From Blasia pusilla (lineage: Eukaryota > Marchantiophyta > Marchantiopsida > Blasiales), in contig CM114271.1 in NCBI GenBank assembly GCA_050084515.1, positions 27,900,001 to 27,964,000 of the forward strand: 64,000 nucleotides of DNA. Reading direction: 5' to 3'. Numbering within the stretch: position 1 is the first letter of the stretch; every line of letters begins with the position of its first letter. The position numbers and the translations under genes were made by a program. Under the pieces are notes generated by a model. The model saw only the letters and a program-made list of their open reading frames with translations, was not told the origin of the DNA and did no database searches. This document shows, piece after piece, positions 12,460-25,149 of this stretch.

Positions 12460-12577
12460 GTCCTCTCCCGTGCTTCAAATTGTACACGTCCCATTCTTCT
12501 GCTTCTTTCCCATCGACGAACTTGAACGGATGAGCGGATGGGGCTTATCTTCTCTCGCCACTCTAGAATTGGAGACG

Positions 12578-12622
12578 CTCCATATATAGCGTCTAGGTGT
12601 CCGGAGGACAACCTAGACGCTA
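12578..12622 (-). promoter_or_regulatory. TATA box with adjoining palindrome
   Basis: On the minus strand CTATATATGG (12579-12588) lies about 190 bp upstream of the LPA3-like ATG and is a good TATA box candidate. Immediately upstream of it, 12587-12622 is a near-perfect palindrome: TAGCGTCTAGGTGTCC is answered by GGACAACCTAGACGCTA with a single extra base and a 3-nt centre. Its position against the TATA box suggests a dimeric regulator site or a transposon footprint; neither is shown. Confidence 0.5.
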
Positions 12623-12639
12623 CCAGCGGTCTATTTAGT

Positions 12640-13968
12640 TGAGTTCTTATTTAGAGATCCTGATTTCAAAACGGATAATGGAACGTCTTCTTCCGTGGCA
12701 AGGCGTCCTCGACCCTCTGTATTTGACCGGGATGCCAAATTGGCCCGTATGTAGCGGGTTCCGGCTTTCGACTTGGCTGTTGGACTTAGTTCCAGACGCC
12801 GGTTCGTCCTTCGCTGCTTAGATATAGAAGAATTAAGTCCCCGAATTCAACTATTCCGCTAAATTTCCGCTCATTGTGCGAGTATCATATTTCTCTTCCC
12901 ACGCTTAACGCGAAGTTTGGTTGTTACGAGTTCTCTTTTCTTCGCACTCATGTTGGTGGCAGTAGCTCTGAGAAGCTATGTTTTCTTTCCCATCCGTGTC
13001 TTCGAAACTGGTTCCCCGTACCCCATGGTGCGATTGATTCGGTGTCAAGCCAAAGAGTTGAGATCAGTATGTGGAGAATGGGTTGTCCGGTTTGTGCCCA
13101 CGAGAATCCTCTTCCCTACGGTGCAAGTCCAAGCGGATTTGGGAGGAGAGTTTTTTCCGTATCGCTCTTTTAGGCTTTGGTCACGCCTCGTTTCTTACAT
13201 ATCACTCTTTTATGCTGTGGTCGCGCATCGGTTGTGAATTTTTGTTACAGGCAGGAAAGTTTTTTTTCTCACTTAGAATGTAACGAAGTATGGCTTTAAA
13301 GAGTAAATAGGTTGAAGTATAGCATTCAATTTTGGTTTGTACTTCATGTCAGAATTGAGGGTTTTCCTATGTTTTTAATCTCAAAACCACTCATTTGTGT
13401 TGATATGCCGAAGAGCATGTGGAAGAGATACTCTGGACACGAAGGCTAACTAAAGTTACGGTCCACAACATACCTATGTCTAATGTATTATCACAGGAAC
13501 TGGGGTTAGATATGTGAACTTATTCTGTGGAAATTTCCTCTATCAGTACGAGTACAATGCTTGCTTGGATTTCTGTAGCATGATGTCCCAGAAACTTTCA
13601 TCACCAAGTCCAAATCGGACTCCTGCCTCAAAGAAATCCTCAATATGGGCTACGGAGTGTCCTCGGGCATATTTAATCCAACCAGAGTACATCAGAGCCA
13701 ATACTCTTTTCAGCATCTGGACGACTCTCATGGTATCTCAAATACATCTGAATTTGAATGCTTAATCTAATATCCTGGTCAGGACCAGATGTGAAATTCT
13801 ACAGTCTGGTACTGATTTTTCTAGGTCTCAAATTACTACACTTCACCAGCAATTCGTGGTTGAAGGTCTGTGTGATGTTGAATCCTTCGGATTTTTCAAG
13901 AATGCAAGACTGTGTTTCCTTTCGCCAAAGCGCAAAGGATCCATGGCAAGGATGGCTGATGGTAACTA
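12640..13968. other. Intergenic, no gene seen
   Basis: Lies between the 5' end of the LPA3-like gene and the 3' end of the aminopeptidase gene (both minus strand). Several overlapping short ORFs occur at 12.87-13.28 kb (up to 106 codons), but none resembles a known protein and they overlap each other in different frames. The stretch next to 13968 presumably includes the aminopeptidase 3' UTR. Confidence 0.45.
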
Positions 13969-16900
13969 TCAGTTAGTGTCAAGTGACATTTGGGAATCGA
14001 ATTCAGAGAAATCCTCAAAGTAGGCTTTGAAGTGTTGGTATGCATATCCAACATCATCGACTCCACACATCTCCCTTATGCTGTGCATAGAAAGCTGTGG
14101 TGTTCCAACATCAACTGTTCGTATGCCAGTTCCACTTGCCACGATAGGTCCGATGGTGGATCCACAACCCATATCATTCCGAACCACAAACTCCTGTACA
14201 AAATGGCCACAAGGATTAGAGCATTCAGGTAGACAGTCTCAGATTCATATAGGGATTTCAGCTTAGTCATAAAACTGGACCTGCAGATATTCTCAGGGAT
14301 AATCAAGCATCTTCAAGACTTGAAGTAATTCCAGAGCACTCCTGCTGGACTAATGAGCTTCAGATGGACAGATTTCTCAGGGACTCGAAGAACTAGGCCA
14401 CGAGAGACTCTTATACCAGTGAACAGTGATATTAGGCATCTCTCGGGCCCCTTGGAAGATAACTTCAAGTAAGTTCCAATCCAGTTCTTCAAGAAAGACA
14501 TCCAAGGATTTGACTTGGTTTTACAGGAGAAGAGTTTCAAACAAGCCCGTTCAGAAGTCAACTTACTATTCAGGTGAAGAGAGTTTGCAAGCAGAGATAC
14601 CTGAGTTGGTATGTCATGGCGATTCCCAATTTCTCCAAATATCAGGGCAGTTACAGCATTGGTGGCGTATCTCTGATTAGCATTGTGTTTGATCACTAAG
14701 CCTTTATGCACTTGTGGCTGATGCCTTTCATCATGCTTGTCCTGTATTGAAACAAACAGCAGATTCATCCAATAAATGTGGTCTTCCAAATTGAAGCTTA
14801 TTTATGAGATTAAACATCTCATTGCATAGTTAAATTGACCCGTTTTCATGCATAAAATTATCTCAAGAGGTGTGTTGTTACCATATAATTCGGATGAAGG
14901 GAGTGTGCCATGTCTGCAGACACGAAGAAACTTCGCTGGATTGCTTGCTCAAAAACACTCTGAACACAGAAAACAAAACATAACTTCCAGCTCAATCCAC
15001 ATATTGATTGCCCAAACTTAACTTTTGACACCTCAATGGCATCCAACAGGCAGATTGTGTAATAAATTATGCATTTCTGCAGTGCTCGTGTCAAACAGAA
15101 CCTTCAATTTAGAATCACTTGAAAATATTTATGCAGCAAACTTGAGAGAAGATCGAATATGAAATACCACTACTATGCATAGTATTAAGGAGAATACCAA
15201 GTATTACTGCTTCAACTATGACTATCCACTCACCTTAGAGGTCGAGTCTGCTTCTGTAAAATGCGCAGTAATTCTTTTTAGTGCATCGATAAAGACAGGA
15301 GAGCCAGCACCTTGAGCTGATTTAGATCCTATTTCCTCGTGGTCAAACAACGCAATCATCCTCACCCCAACCTCATTAGTCAGAGCGTCTTCACTTGATG
15401 TCGCATCAATAAGACCCTGCCAAATAAAAGATCCGGATGATCAGTGAAATTCGACATCTGACTGCATATCGTATCTCTAAGCTTTCATCATCTGTACCCT
15501 TGAAAGGTGATTCTACATCCACAGGTGATCTGTCTGATAAAGAACCCAAGCAGCTTCTACTGCAGTCATCACGCAACAGTCAACTATCCAGGTAGTCCAC
15601 ATGGATAAAGCACAATACTCAAGTAACGGGAATATCCCCCACCTTTAGGGCACAGAATGAGCTGCAGAGGTTGTCAAGACGACCAGAGAAAATGAACTCG
15701 TTCAATGCACCACCTATTGCACTTGGTTGGGTGTCAATCACATCCATATCAAAGTTGCAGATATCATCTGGTTGACACTTCAATTCATCTGCCAAAATCT
15801 GCATAAATAGGGGATACAGTTATTGGCCCATCACGTACACAGGACGGAAGGGGATGATGATTCACGTGTACTAAGTTCCAATCAGTAAGAACTTGCATGC
15901 AAAAACTACTTTCTGCTCAGGTGCCCTGGGGTTTCAATCAAGACACAATAATGGCTATAACTGTGTCTAGCACTTGCCTGCAAAAGAAGTGGATGGTGAT
16001 TCTGATTCTTGAGCACCTTGAGATCTGCTGACTTGTCAACAGTCTCACAGGTTGGTTCTGAAGCAGACATAGGCCTACAAATCCTATCCTGTTTTCCATA
16101 CATTTAAGTTAGCTTCCGTCTGCTGTAAATAGATTATATGGATCTTAGGATGTGTGAATAATAGGATGATATTCACACATCCTAAGATCCACAAAACAGT
16201 ATTTTGCAGATGGACCCAATCTCCAAGACATTCCTTCCATCTCATGACAGAAATCTCATCACAGACAACAGACATTCGGTGCTACAATCATGGTACCATA
16301 GTTTAAAATAAAATGCCCAGTCCCTTCACCATGAACAGCAACATATAATGGCACTAATATAACTTTCCAGTTTTCAAGTACAGTTACTCATCAAGGAGTT
16401 TTTTTTCGCTTCCTTGCCATGACACTGTGCTGAAGAGTCATCAAGTACCAACAGCTTTGGCTAATTGGTGAAGCCAGGAACAGTCAAGACAAGATGCTAG
16501 TTCTGGAAATGAAATGGAAACCGACCTTGATTACAGTTGCCAAAACTGGCACAAACTGAGTCTGGTTGTTGAACTTAAAGCCATCAGACACATTTCTGTG
16601 CAAAATGATACACTCGTTAGGTTGGAATGTTCCTATGAATTCATTAAAAATGCCATAAAGTTATGTGCCGGAAAAAGCCCTGTCACCCTGAGAGTTGCAG
16701 TATCATTACAAATAAATCTTCTCATCACACCTGTTCACTATCTATCATTAATACTCAAGTTTTAAAGTGCAGAGACAATATCAAGAAAACACCAAAGCCA
16801 ACAATCAACTACTAAAGAAGTGAGCTCCGTGAATTTACCACCTGTCCAAGTGAATAGCTAGAGTGGGCACTCGGAGAATTGCTCTGGGAATATGAACCAG

Positions 16901-18281
16901 TTCATGTGAAAGTATCTCCTTCCCCTCTTTGATTCGCCTAACAAACACGCGGCCCCCCACTGTCAAATCCCGGTCAAACCACGTGTGCCACAATCCACCT
17001 CCATACAACTGAACTCCGAGTTGCAAGAAGCCACCTTTGGAAGTCTGGACAAAACCTCCTGATTAGTAACGAGAAACCCCACACTCCATCTGAAAAGTTC
17101 TTTTGTTTCAAGCCACTGAGGATATCGAAAAATTCATTGGGCGATTTTTCCACCAGTGACAAGGACTCCTAACCACCTTTCCACAATGAAATCATCTTTC
17201 CGTTACCAGTAGAAAAAAAAACTGTTATAAAAGCAGGTAGAAGTAGGAGACAAGATTTGGTAACATGAATTCTACTCCTTCAGTCCCTGGATCAATCCCT
17301 ATCGACAATAAATCCATTCACTCATTCGTTTTTTTGGACTTACCTACTGATGGGAGACTACATTCCTAAGATGGACGCAAGAAGAAATGATGGTTTGCTG
17401 TCCACAAGTCCAAAGGACCAAATCATCATCATCCAAACAACATATTAAAGCATTAGATCAATTGTGAAATAGCCCAGTACCAAGCAGAAGAAAATCTCAT
17501 GGATTACTCGAAATTTACCTTTGAAACAGGCTTTAACTTGGGACATGGGCTATCAGTATGACAGCCAATAGCAATAAACCCATTTCCTGCCTTGTACCTG
17601 CAACATCATGTCACCTACTCGAAATCAATTGCAGTGCTACTTAACGGGCGTGATTTCTGAGTTTCCCATCCTTCGCATGCTAGAGCAGAAATGCCAACCC
17701 TGAGGCCCAAATTGCAGTGGAGAGCCCCAGGGGAAGCTCTCTTGATTATTGGAGTGCAACAGTCGTACCTCTTCCCAACAGCGAACGCCACAATGGTCGA
17801 TTGATTACGCGTAAAATAGTACTTGCCCCCTGGGCTCAAATCCCATGTCTCCCTCTCGGACAAATGCACGTACCCTGCCTGTTTCAACCTCACCTTGGCC
17901 TCATCTGTGAAACGAATACAGAGAGTAGAATTAGACTTCCAAAGTGCACGTCTCCGGGACATCATTCGGCACCAGCCAACCCCATCGATCCATCGATCAT
18001 CTATTCAAAACTGACAGGAGCTTCTCGCTAACAGAAGTGATGGCAAAAAGGACCCAGACTTAAACCCTAAGACCTCCCCAGCTGAGCGTCAATGGAGTTG
18101 CACTCACAAACATCGCGCACTTACGAACTGCATGGAAAGGAGTGCACGCCCCATTCAGAAACCCCACAAGCTCCTCCGCCACGCTCTCCTTCGCCGCCAT
18201 CGATCCATTCGGAATTCCCTCTCCCTCGCCCGCTTCCACCACCTCGGAATTGAGGATCATCTTGTCGGATTCCACACTCAT
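13969..18281 (-). CDS. Aspartyl aminopeptidase, peptidase family M18
   Basis: Eleven exons: 18281-18125, 17904-17769, 17597-17519, 17044-16842, 16595-16526, 16088-15978, 15798-15643, 15416-15234, 14959-14882, 14741-14601, 14193-13969. The joined frame is 1539 nt (512 aa) without internal stop. ATG 18281 (MSVESDK) is the first in frame after a TAG; a later start, MAAKES, would give 485 aa, nearer the family norm. Family M18 enzymes are di-zinc peptidases that remove N-terminal Asp/Glu. Expected metal-site and catalytic motifs are present: [52 protein letters not shown] and [11 protein letters not shown]; also [19 protein letters not shown]. Intron 6 begins CAG|GCAAGT, a GC-AG intron. Intron 5 holds a long hairpin. 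The protein is probably cytosolic or vacuolar, as the N-terminus shows no clear targeting signal. The gene looks intact. Confidence 0.93.
16139..16191. repeat. Perfect 22-bp inverted repeat in intron 5
   Basis: Arms 16139-16160 and 16170-16191 are exact reverse complements (arm begins TGGATCTTAGGATGTG) with a 9-nt loop. It lies in intron 5 of the aminopeptidase gene. A stem of this length without a mismatch is unlikely by chance. It could be a tiny foldback transposon or a recent snap-back duplication. Confidence 0.9.
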
Positions 18282-19039
18282 TTGAAGCTTTCCGCTCGTT
18301 ATCAAAATTCTTGCAGATGCGTAATCCGAAGAATCTCCGACTACCTCCACACACCTCTAGGTCCGCGTCCGTCTCAAGCGCCCTGCACTGCTTGGAACAA
18401 CGATCACCCTGTCTGTACCTACACACGGGACTCAGCCCAGTGGTTCCTCGCCATGGAGAAATAGCAACAAATCAGGAAGCGTAAGAGTGTGCAAACCAAG
18501 AAATCTCGGCACCTTCTCTACTACTAGACACTCCATGCTAGACACTGTCTTTTCAGGTAGGTGGCCATTGGCTGTGCCACCTGTCTTCTCTAAATGTTCA
18601 GTTCCATCTAACTACGCTGGAGAAGCATGCAAGATGACGGTCGGAGATCTCGTAAGAATTCTTTGCTGAGCACGAGCAACCTAAACAATCGCCCTCCCAT
18701 TCCATTCTAATCTCAAGGCGCCCGAGTAAGTAATAATTCAAATGGAACAGGATACAGTGATTTAAATTAAATAGGTTTTGACACACACTTGGTCGTGCTT
18801 TCCCAAACTAAAATTCCACCCTCTAATACTGGGAAGGGTGGAAAAGGATTTTGTGTAATGGAGAATCATTTATGTTTATGATAATTACTAATAAGATTGA
18901 ATAATATGCAAATTTGCATTTGGAAAATAAGTTTTAATATTTTGAAAAAGATAAGAAAATTAAAAATGAAAACGTATTTTAATTAAAAATAGTAGATTGT
19001 CCGTGCATGGATAATTGGAAAATAAATCTCATTCTTTTA
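18282..19039. other. Aminopeptidase upstream region, then AT-rich DNA
   Basis: 18282-18480 should hold the 5' UTR and promoter of the aminopeptidase; I see no convincing TATA box. From about 18850 the sequence becomes AT-rich and leads into the Helitron helicase relic. A small hairpin (18814-18821 with 18836-18843, arms TTCCACCC/GGGTGGAA) lies in the position where a Helitron 3' hairpin could be, but no clear CTRR end follows it on the minus strand. Confidence 0.4.
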
Positions 19040-20203
19040 TTTCAATCAAGGATCTTCTTATACATTACATTTCGCGTGTAATGACCTTCTTTATTTGAAT
19101 ATTCATTGCTTCCAATCGTAATTTGGATAGAACTTCTCTTCCCTACTCTAGATAACGCTACATACAATTAACCATGAGAGAAAATTGGAGTAGGCAACTA
19201 AATTCCAACAATTTGAAGAGTTTGATCTTGATACTTATTAATAGTCATAGCAAAAGTTGGACGAATAGGGAATTGAAATCTACGTAGATCAAATGGCAAA
19301 CTAGAGTTGGATGCAATCAATGGGATACGTGGAATAAAAACTCAATCTCTAATATTCTTCCATGTGATGATTCCAGAATCTATGCAATGTTGCATCAATC
19401 CACAAATCACCAATCTCGTCACGCTTGCTTGTTCTTGTGATCCATTCATGTTTCATAAAAGCATGATTGGTGAACAAATTTTCAAACATAAACGATGTGG
19501 AGGTAGTCCAGAAGGCAAGCATGCGTTCAAATATTTAGTGGGATATATATGAGTCATCCCCTCGTCAGGAATAGAATCAACGTTGAGGTATATATGATCC
19601 TATCAACAATAAAAGAGAATGTTAGGAAAAGAATGATAATAAGACTTTATGAAAGATTAATGAAATCCACTAAAATTAGAAAGAATAATGATAAGTGTAA
19701 AATAATCATTACCTCTCCAGGAAATCGAGACATGATATCTGCGTTTATATCGTCAAGGTCTCTAATTCTCGGTGTTAGAATAGTCGTATCTCTCAAGAAG
19801 TCAATATTATGAAATTGGCTACATGAATTTCCATAGATGGTATTTATAAGATCACGTATATTATTACTTTTAGTAACCATTTCTGATAGTAATCGTATAA
19901 AATCATCTCCAAAAGGAGGGTACAGAGATACACGACCCCCTCCCACCTCCAATAACCAATTAGCGAAATCTTGTTGATCAGCACGCAAATGAGCTTCTTT
20001 CCGTTGTTCTCGCATGTTTGTCATTAACTTCATTAATTTGACATTAAACCATAGAAATGACCACTTAATAGTTGCTTGGATAGTTTGTGGACAATCCCCA
20101 TGACGGACAACATGCAATACTTGACGAAAGTCACCATCAAATATAATGAGTTTGCCTCCAAATGGTACTTGTCGTAATTGAGGAGAGACCATGCCCATAA
20201 TAA
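19040..20203 (-). pseudogene. Helitron PIF1-like helicase, C-terminal part
   Basis: Minus-strand remnant of the PIF1-type helicase of a Helitron rolling-circle transposon. 20198-19720 reads in one frame: QVPFGGKLIIFDGDFRQVLH (helicase motif III region), SFLWFNVKLMKL, ILTPRIRDLDDIN and SRFPGE. After a break, 19300-19060 continues FQFPIRPTFAMTINKYQDQT, then LPTPIFSHG, LYVALSRVGKRSS and NEYSNKEGHYTRN, the classic end of these helicases (motifs V and VI), with two in-frame stops. The N-terminal portion lies at 32940-33225, beyond the CACTA-like insertion. The gene is dead: split, with stops and frameshifts. Confidence 0.85.
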
Positions 20204-21136
20204 AACTAGTAGAAAAGGGGCTATTTTAAACCCAAGTGTTAGTGACTCATGTTACTAAGAGTCATTAAAACTATTAATAATTACTCAACAACCAATCAAG
20301 TGACTTGTTTATTTCTCATACTATCGTGGAGTCACAATTACTGACTAGAGTAAAATAGAGGGAAGAAGTTTTTTTTATCTGCTAATTCATGCTTAATAGC
20401 TCATGAACTACTTCTTTATATTTATGAATAATGATAGGTCCTCTAGAAAGCGCTTAAGAAACAACTATATCTCAAGGGAGAGGGGTAAAAGTTGTGCTAG
20501 TAGGGGTTAGAAAATTGACTAACACTAACTAAGGCAAGAGAGGATACTATAACTAGAGATCTTAAGAAGGAAATATGAGAAAATGAAGTTAACCCTAAGA
20601 CATTAGAAGCCTAAACCTGCATGCTTTGTTCAAGCACGTCGTCATCCAAAGGCGCGCTTTCCCTTTCGTGCACTCACTCTTCATTTTTTCCGAGAGCTTT
20701 GCAGAGGGCTTTATGTGTGAAAGTAGAAGGAGGGTGTGTGTTGTAAGCGTGATTCGAGTGGAAGTAGCTGACATGACTCCATCGGCGCATTTCTGCCTTG
20801 TGAGTTCTTCGTTTTGCTCAATACCTATTCTTTTCTGAAAAATTGTGAGACACTTTATTTTATTTCTGTTGTGTTGAGATTTTTCGCGAGTTGCCGTAGT
20901 GTTTTGAGGCAATGCGTCACCATTTACAGTCCTGAATCTTCCGCATTTGTTCAATATAGTTAACACATCATCCATCTATCCACCCCACCACTCATCGACT
21001 AGCTATCTCCCCTGATCCATACCACTTAATACTTATTCAATTTTTCGCCTTCACAACCGCAGCTAGCACATTCACAACCAGCGGATTCCCATCTTCACTT
21101 CTCCACTATTACTCCAACAACAAACATTGATCAATC

Positions 21137-21137
21137 T

Positions 21138-21206
<69 letters not shown>
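21137..21206. repeat. Compound (CT)n(AT)n microsatellite
   Basis: About 24 bp of CT repeats run straight into about 46 bp of AT repeats. Simple sequence; unstable length expected. Confidence 0.95.
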
Positions 21207-21209
<3 letters not shown>

Positions 21210-21446
21210 ACCGAAGGTAGCACTCACAATCAGAGCAGCTCCGATGAGATTCGTGTTGGTAGCATCCAAATAAACTCGCGGAGAAGTTATACATTATTTT
21301 TTTTTTGGTCCTGCGGTCCCTTCCTTTCCACCGCCCATTCAAAAACTTTGTCGTTGGCATCATAGATGTATTCCATAGTGTTATCCAACACTATTATGCC
21401 CTCGATGTCCACTAACCTCGTCTTCATCCATTTCTGCATCCTTGGA

Positions 21447-21644
<198 letters not shown>

Positions 21645-22201
21645 GTGGAGGCATTGCACACAATGATGTTGATTTTTGGCAACCGTGTATCCAAATTGCG
21701 ATCTGTGCATTGACCTAGAATGTGGAACACCTCATCAACAACTCAAATTTGTTCTCCCATTGCACAGTTGTGTCCCTTGGATCCCAGATCGTGGGAGTGG
21801 GTCGGTAGGAAGAGTGCTTTAGTGATGCATGAGTGGAACCTCATATGTGGAAGCGTACAAAGTCGGTCTATGCTGATCTTTGTTCTTCATTGGCGCCCTC
21901 TACAATACATTTCTTATCATTTGTAGTCTGAATTCTTTATCACCTTGATTACGCGTCGATCATAGAGAACTTTCTAGCAAATCTTGCAGTGCGTCTCGTG
22001 AGTCCGCCCTTTTTTATCTCAAGCCAGATCTCTCCTTGGATACAGGCAGGGATTAGCCTTTCATTCAGAGTGACTGGCGTATTGTAAACCTCAAGTCTTG
22101 CGTGGTTTTGAAGTATGAACCGATGTGTGCAGCGGTTCTTACCGCACACATCTTACGCGAGCTTGCCTTTCCAGAGAAGCATTGCTTATGTTCAAGGATT
22201 G

Positions 22202-22227
22202 CTCTCTCTCTCTCTCTCTCTCTCTCT
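22202..22227. repeat. Short (CT)n microsatellite
   Basis: Thirteen or so CT units. I see no gene in 21.7-23.4 kb around it. Confidence 0.9.
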
Positions 22228-22998
22228 TATCCCCTTCTCTTCTCCTCTCAAATACAATCTCACAGAATCCGTTGCATGTTAGCGCATTCCGATGCGCTAC
22301 AAGGCGACGGATTAGTTTTGCTTTGCTATGATCTCCTCACCGCTCTTACGCTCTACTCTAATCTGCACTTTGAATGCCATGCAATGCAGCGTAAGGGAAT
22401 TGATTCATATCCATCAAGCCTAGAGACTCCATTATCCTACAAAGCCTCTCTCGGGACTCTACCGTACTAAATGCATCGGAAAAACATGAAGTGGGGCATT
22501 TTTGTTTAAGGTTGTTCAAACTATAAGTAGTGTGCAAATTTTATATAGATACTGTAATGGTGTAATAAACACCAGTGGATAGATTTATCAACCTTGGCCG
22601 ATAGAACATCGGGAAGCATGTTTTTGTTTTTTTGTCCTGTGGTACCTAAAATGAATTACCGATGAGAATTGGGAGAGAAAATTTTGGAATTTCCATTTTG
22701 TTTCATCTTTAAAGCGCGAGTTCATAGAGCATTTCCAAAGGGACTGGGGACATATCATGGTCTCTCTCTCTTTTGCATATGCTCCTAATACAAAGCTGCT
22801 ACGGTGTCTACTTCACTATAGTTGGATCTTAAGATCGACAATGCTAGCTGCTTTGCTGTAAGTTGTGTGCAAACTGAATAGTTCTTAGCAGAACCGTCTT
22901 GTTGGATTAAGCTTCGATCGACAAGAATCAAGCAATAGATGAAACCATCCATCTTGGTTTGAGACAGAATACACACTCTCTAACTTTGGTAAAAAAGA

Positions 22999-23029
22999 CT
23001 CATTTGCTCTCAAAATGAGAGCAAATGAG
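22999..23029. repeat. Perfect 14-bp hairpin
   Basis: Arms 22999-23012 (CTCATTTGCTCTCA) and 23016-23029 are exact reverse complements around a 3-nt loop. No T-tract or gene end adjoins it. Confidence 0.8.
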
Positions 23030-23439
23030 ACTCCCCTCGCATATTTTATGTTTGGGTGATTACCATTGAGACTATTAGGAGAGCTCCAGGATTCAGAAAA
23101 TAAACTCTTAACAACACTTTCTACCTTACCTGATTGGGGACACCAAAATCATTCTCTGTTTCCAGACTTGAAAATAAGTTCCATCAAACTTAGGAATATT
23201 TGAAGCTCTAAGATGAGCCATTACAAGATTCACCTGGCTTTCCTCTCAATTTCTACGCCCTCAATTGGAGTAAGATTTAAAGCACATGAAAGCACACCCA
23301 CTTTGGGCGCGCGCTTGATATCTCTAGCCAGTCACACAAATGTCCTTCTATAGAAACACAATGCTTCTTGGACATTCTTCTAAGACAAAACTGATCAGGC
23401 ATTGCTTCTCATGACTCGTCATGGGTCACTTATGGACTC

Positions 23440-23526
23440 CTCATTTGCTTCTCTCTCTATACCCATCCTAGTCTCAAGCACCGTCCAACCTACTTAAAGT
23501 GCTACGTTTGGCACTACTTAATGGAT

Positions 23527-23620
<94 letters not shown>
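23440..23620. repeat. Dispersed repeat ending in (TC)n
   Basis: 23440-23490 (GCTTCTCTCTCTATACCCATCC, then TCTCAAGCACCGTCCAACC) is followed by about 90 bp of TC repeats. The same leader with small changes, again followed by a CT run, occurs at 39205-39378. The two are copies of one dispersed element that carries a microsatellite at its end. Confidence 0.7.
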
Positions 23621-23623
<3 letters not shown>

Positions 23624-24029
23624 GTGTGAGTGTTGACATAAAGTGTTGGTGCAGAGATTCAAGTGTTATAATTGTTGGTGGTTGGTAGAGCTTTGAAAGA
23701 GTCAGAGCATATAATAAGCAGGTATAAAAATCTGGAAGCTACGATTTCCCTGAATGCGGTTAAAAAGGTATGAAATCTGATTGAAATTCATGGGATTTTC
23801 TTGTAGGAACTTATTGGATATCTTAATGGACATGTGCGTCATATAGTGCAATAGAAAAAATCCAAGAGTTATACAAAAACAATCCCTCCTCAATATCAGA
23901 GATCCCTTGTACCAATCCATGAAAAGATCCATAAGTGGATACTTGAGGGAGAGGTGGATGATCTGTATGGTGACTTCTTTGTATACTTAGTTTTGAACTA
24001 CTGTTTTGTTCCTTAGTAAATATTTAGGA

Positions 24030-24690
24030 ATGTAACATCCTTCATGTCTCTGGATAGCATCAGAGTGATGGCGGGTGTTTCGTTCCAACCAATAGTTGAA
24101 AATGACTCAGGGTACTTTTTGTCCGGATTAAGGAGCCTTCCTTTTGAAGTGAAGGTCAAGATCTTTACCATGAGCAGGCCTACTAGTCTTTTGGACCGTA
24201 TCCTTGTCATCCCAGAATTTGCAAGGGCAAACATTTGTTACTTTCGTGCTTACTCTGACCGTTATTGGACCCCAAATAGGCGACAAAGGCGGACTAGGAA
24301 TTGGCTATTCCGCTTAGAAGATCCCCACGTGTATGTGCGATTTGTAGACATTGTTATGTGGAGGGAGGATACAAGAGCACTATTAGCATGGCTAATGCTT
24401 GGGATCACCCGCAAGGTCACTCTTCATATGTGTCATGATGCAGGGGGATTCTCCGCGGGGAGGATCATCCCATTGTTAGGAAGGCACGAGCCATCATTGA
24501 ATATGCGCGTTCTACTGCTAGCCACAGGGTAGAGGTTATTCTTGAGTATTGTAGTATTGGGGAAGTTGTAACCTCGGGGGACTTAGTATGCATTCGCTCA
24601 AGTCGTAGAACAATTTCTAGGAAAGTTTGCATATGTTGCCTAGACATCTGCCATGAGGTTGTAGTATGGCAACGAGTCAGATCCGTAACC
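24030..24690 (+). pseudogene. Broken exon of unknown protein
   Basis: One frame is open from about 24030 to 24480 (GVSFQPIVENDSGYFLSG, WTPNRRQRRTRNWLFR, VRFVDIVMWREDTRALLAW). The sense then continues in another frame to about 24690 (RKARAIIEYARSTASHRVE, GEVVTSGDLVCIRSS). A single frameshift near 24450-24480 would explain this. I do not recognise the protein. It lies upstream of the PHD exon on the same strand and may belong to the same captured or transposon gene. Confidence 0.4.
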
Positions 24691-25149
24691 TAACTTAAGG
24701 CCCTTCATGTGGCAGACGGATAACATTTGTAATTGTAAACATGAAGACAATAAGAGGATCCATTTTTGCCAATCATTGATTAAGTCACCAATATTTTTCT
24801 TCATTGATGGAATTGGGCTTATTTTGAGGGGGCATGGTGTGTGTACACTCTTGACCTTGGACGATAAAATATGCTATTACGGGGATGTATACAACCAAAT
24901 AATTAATAAGAAATAATGATTTTTGTAGAAACAATTGCTTCTTATGCTACTTAACTTTAACTTGTTCTATGTACAGGTACGAAAGGATCGACTATTGGAA
25001 ATCCGAGTATCGTGAAGGCTATAGGTAACCTCCACATCCACTGACATCCATTTTTTAGCTTTTTTTTTTCCATGCGTGAATCATGGACATTCAAGATCCA
25101 TTGAATTTCTACACCTATTCCTAATCTTATTGTCTTTTGTCTCGAAATG

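Noticed and set aside
12874-13283. Overlapping ORFs of 70-106 codons
   Set aside because: Three overlapping frames of similar length with no recognisable protein pattern; likely chance ORFs in moderately GC-rich DNA.
18814-18843. Helitron 3' terminal hairpin
   Set aside because: An 8-bp stem is present at a suitable place, but no CTRR end follows on the minus strand and no target T is evident. Too weak to call.
23474-23662. ORF rich in Arg-Glu repeats
   Set aside because: A translation of the (TC)n run; no independent coding evidence.
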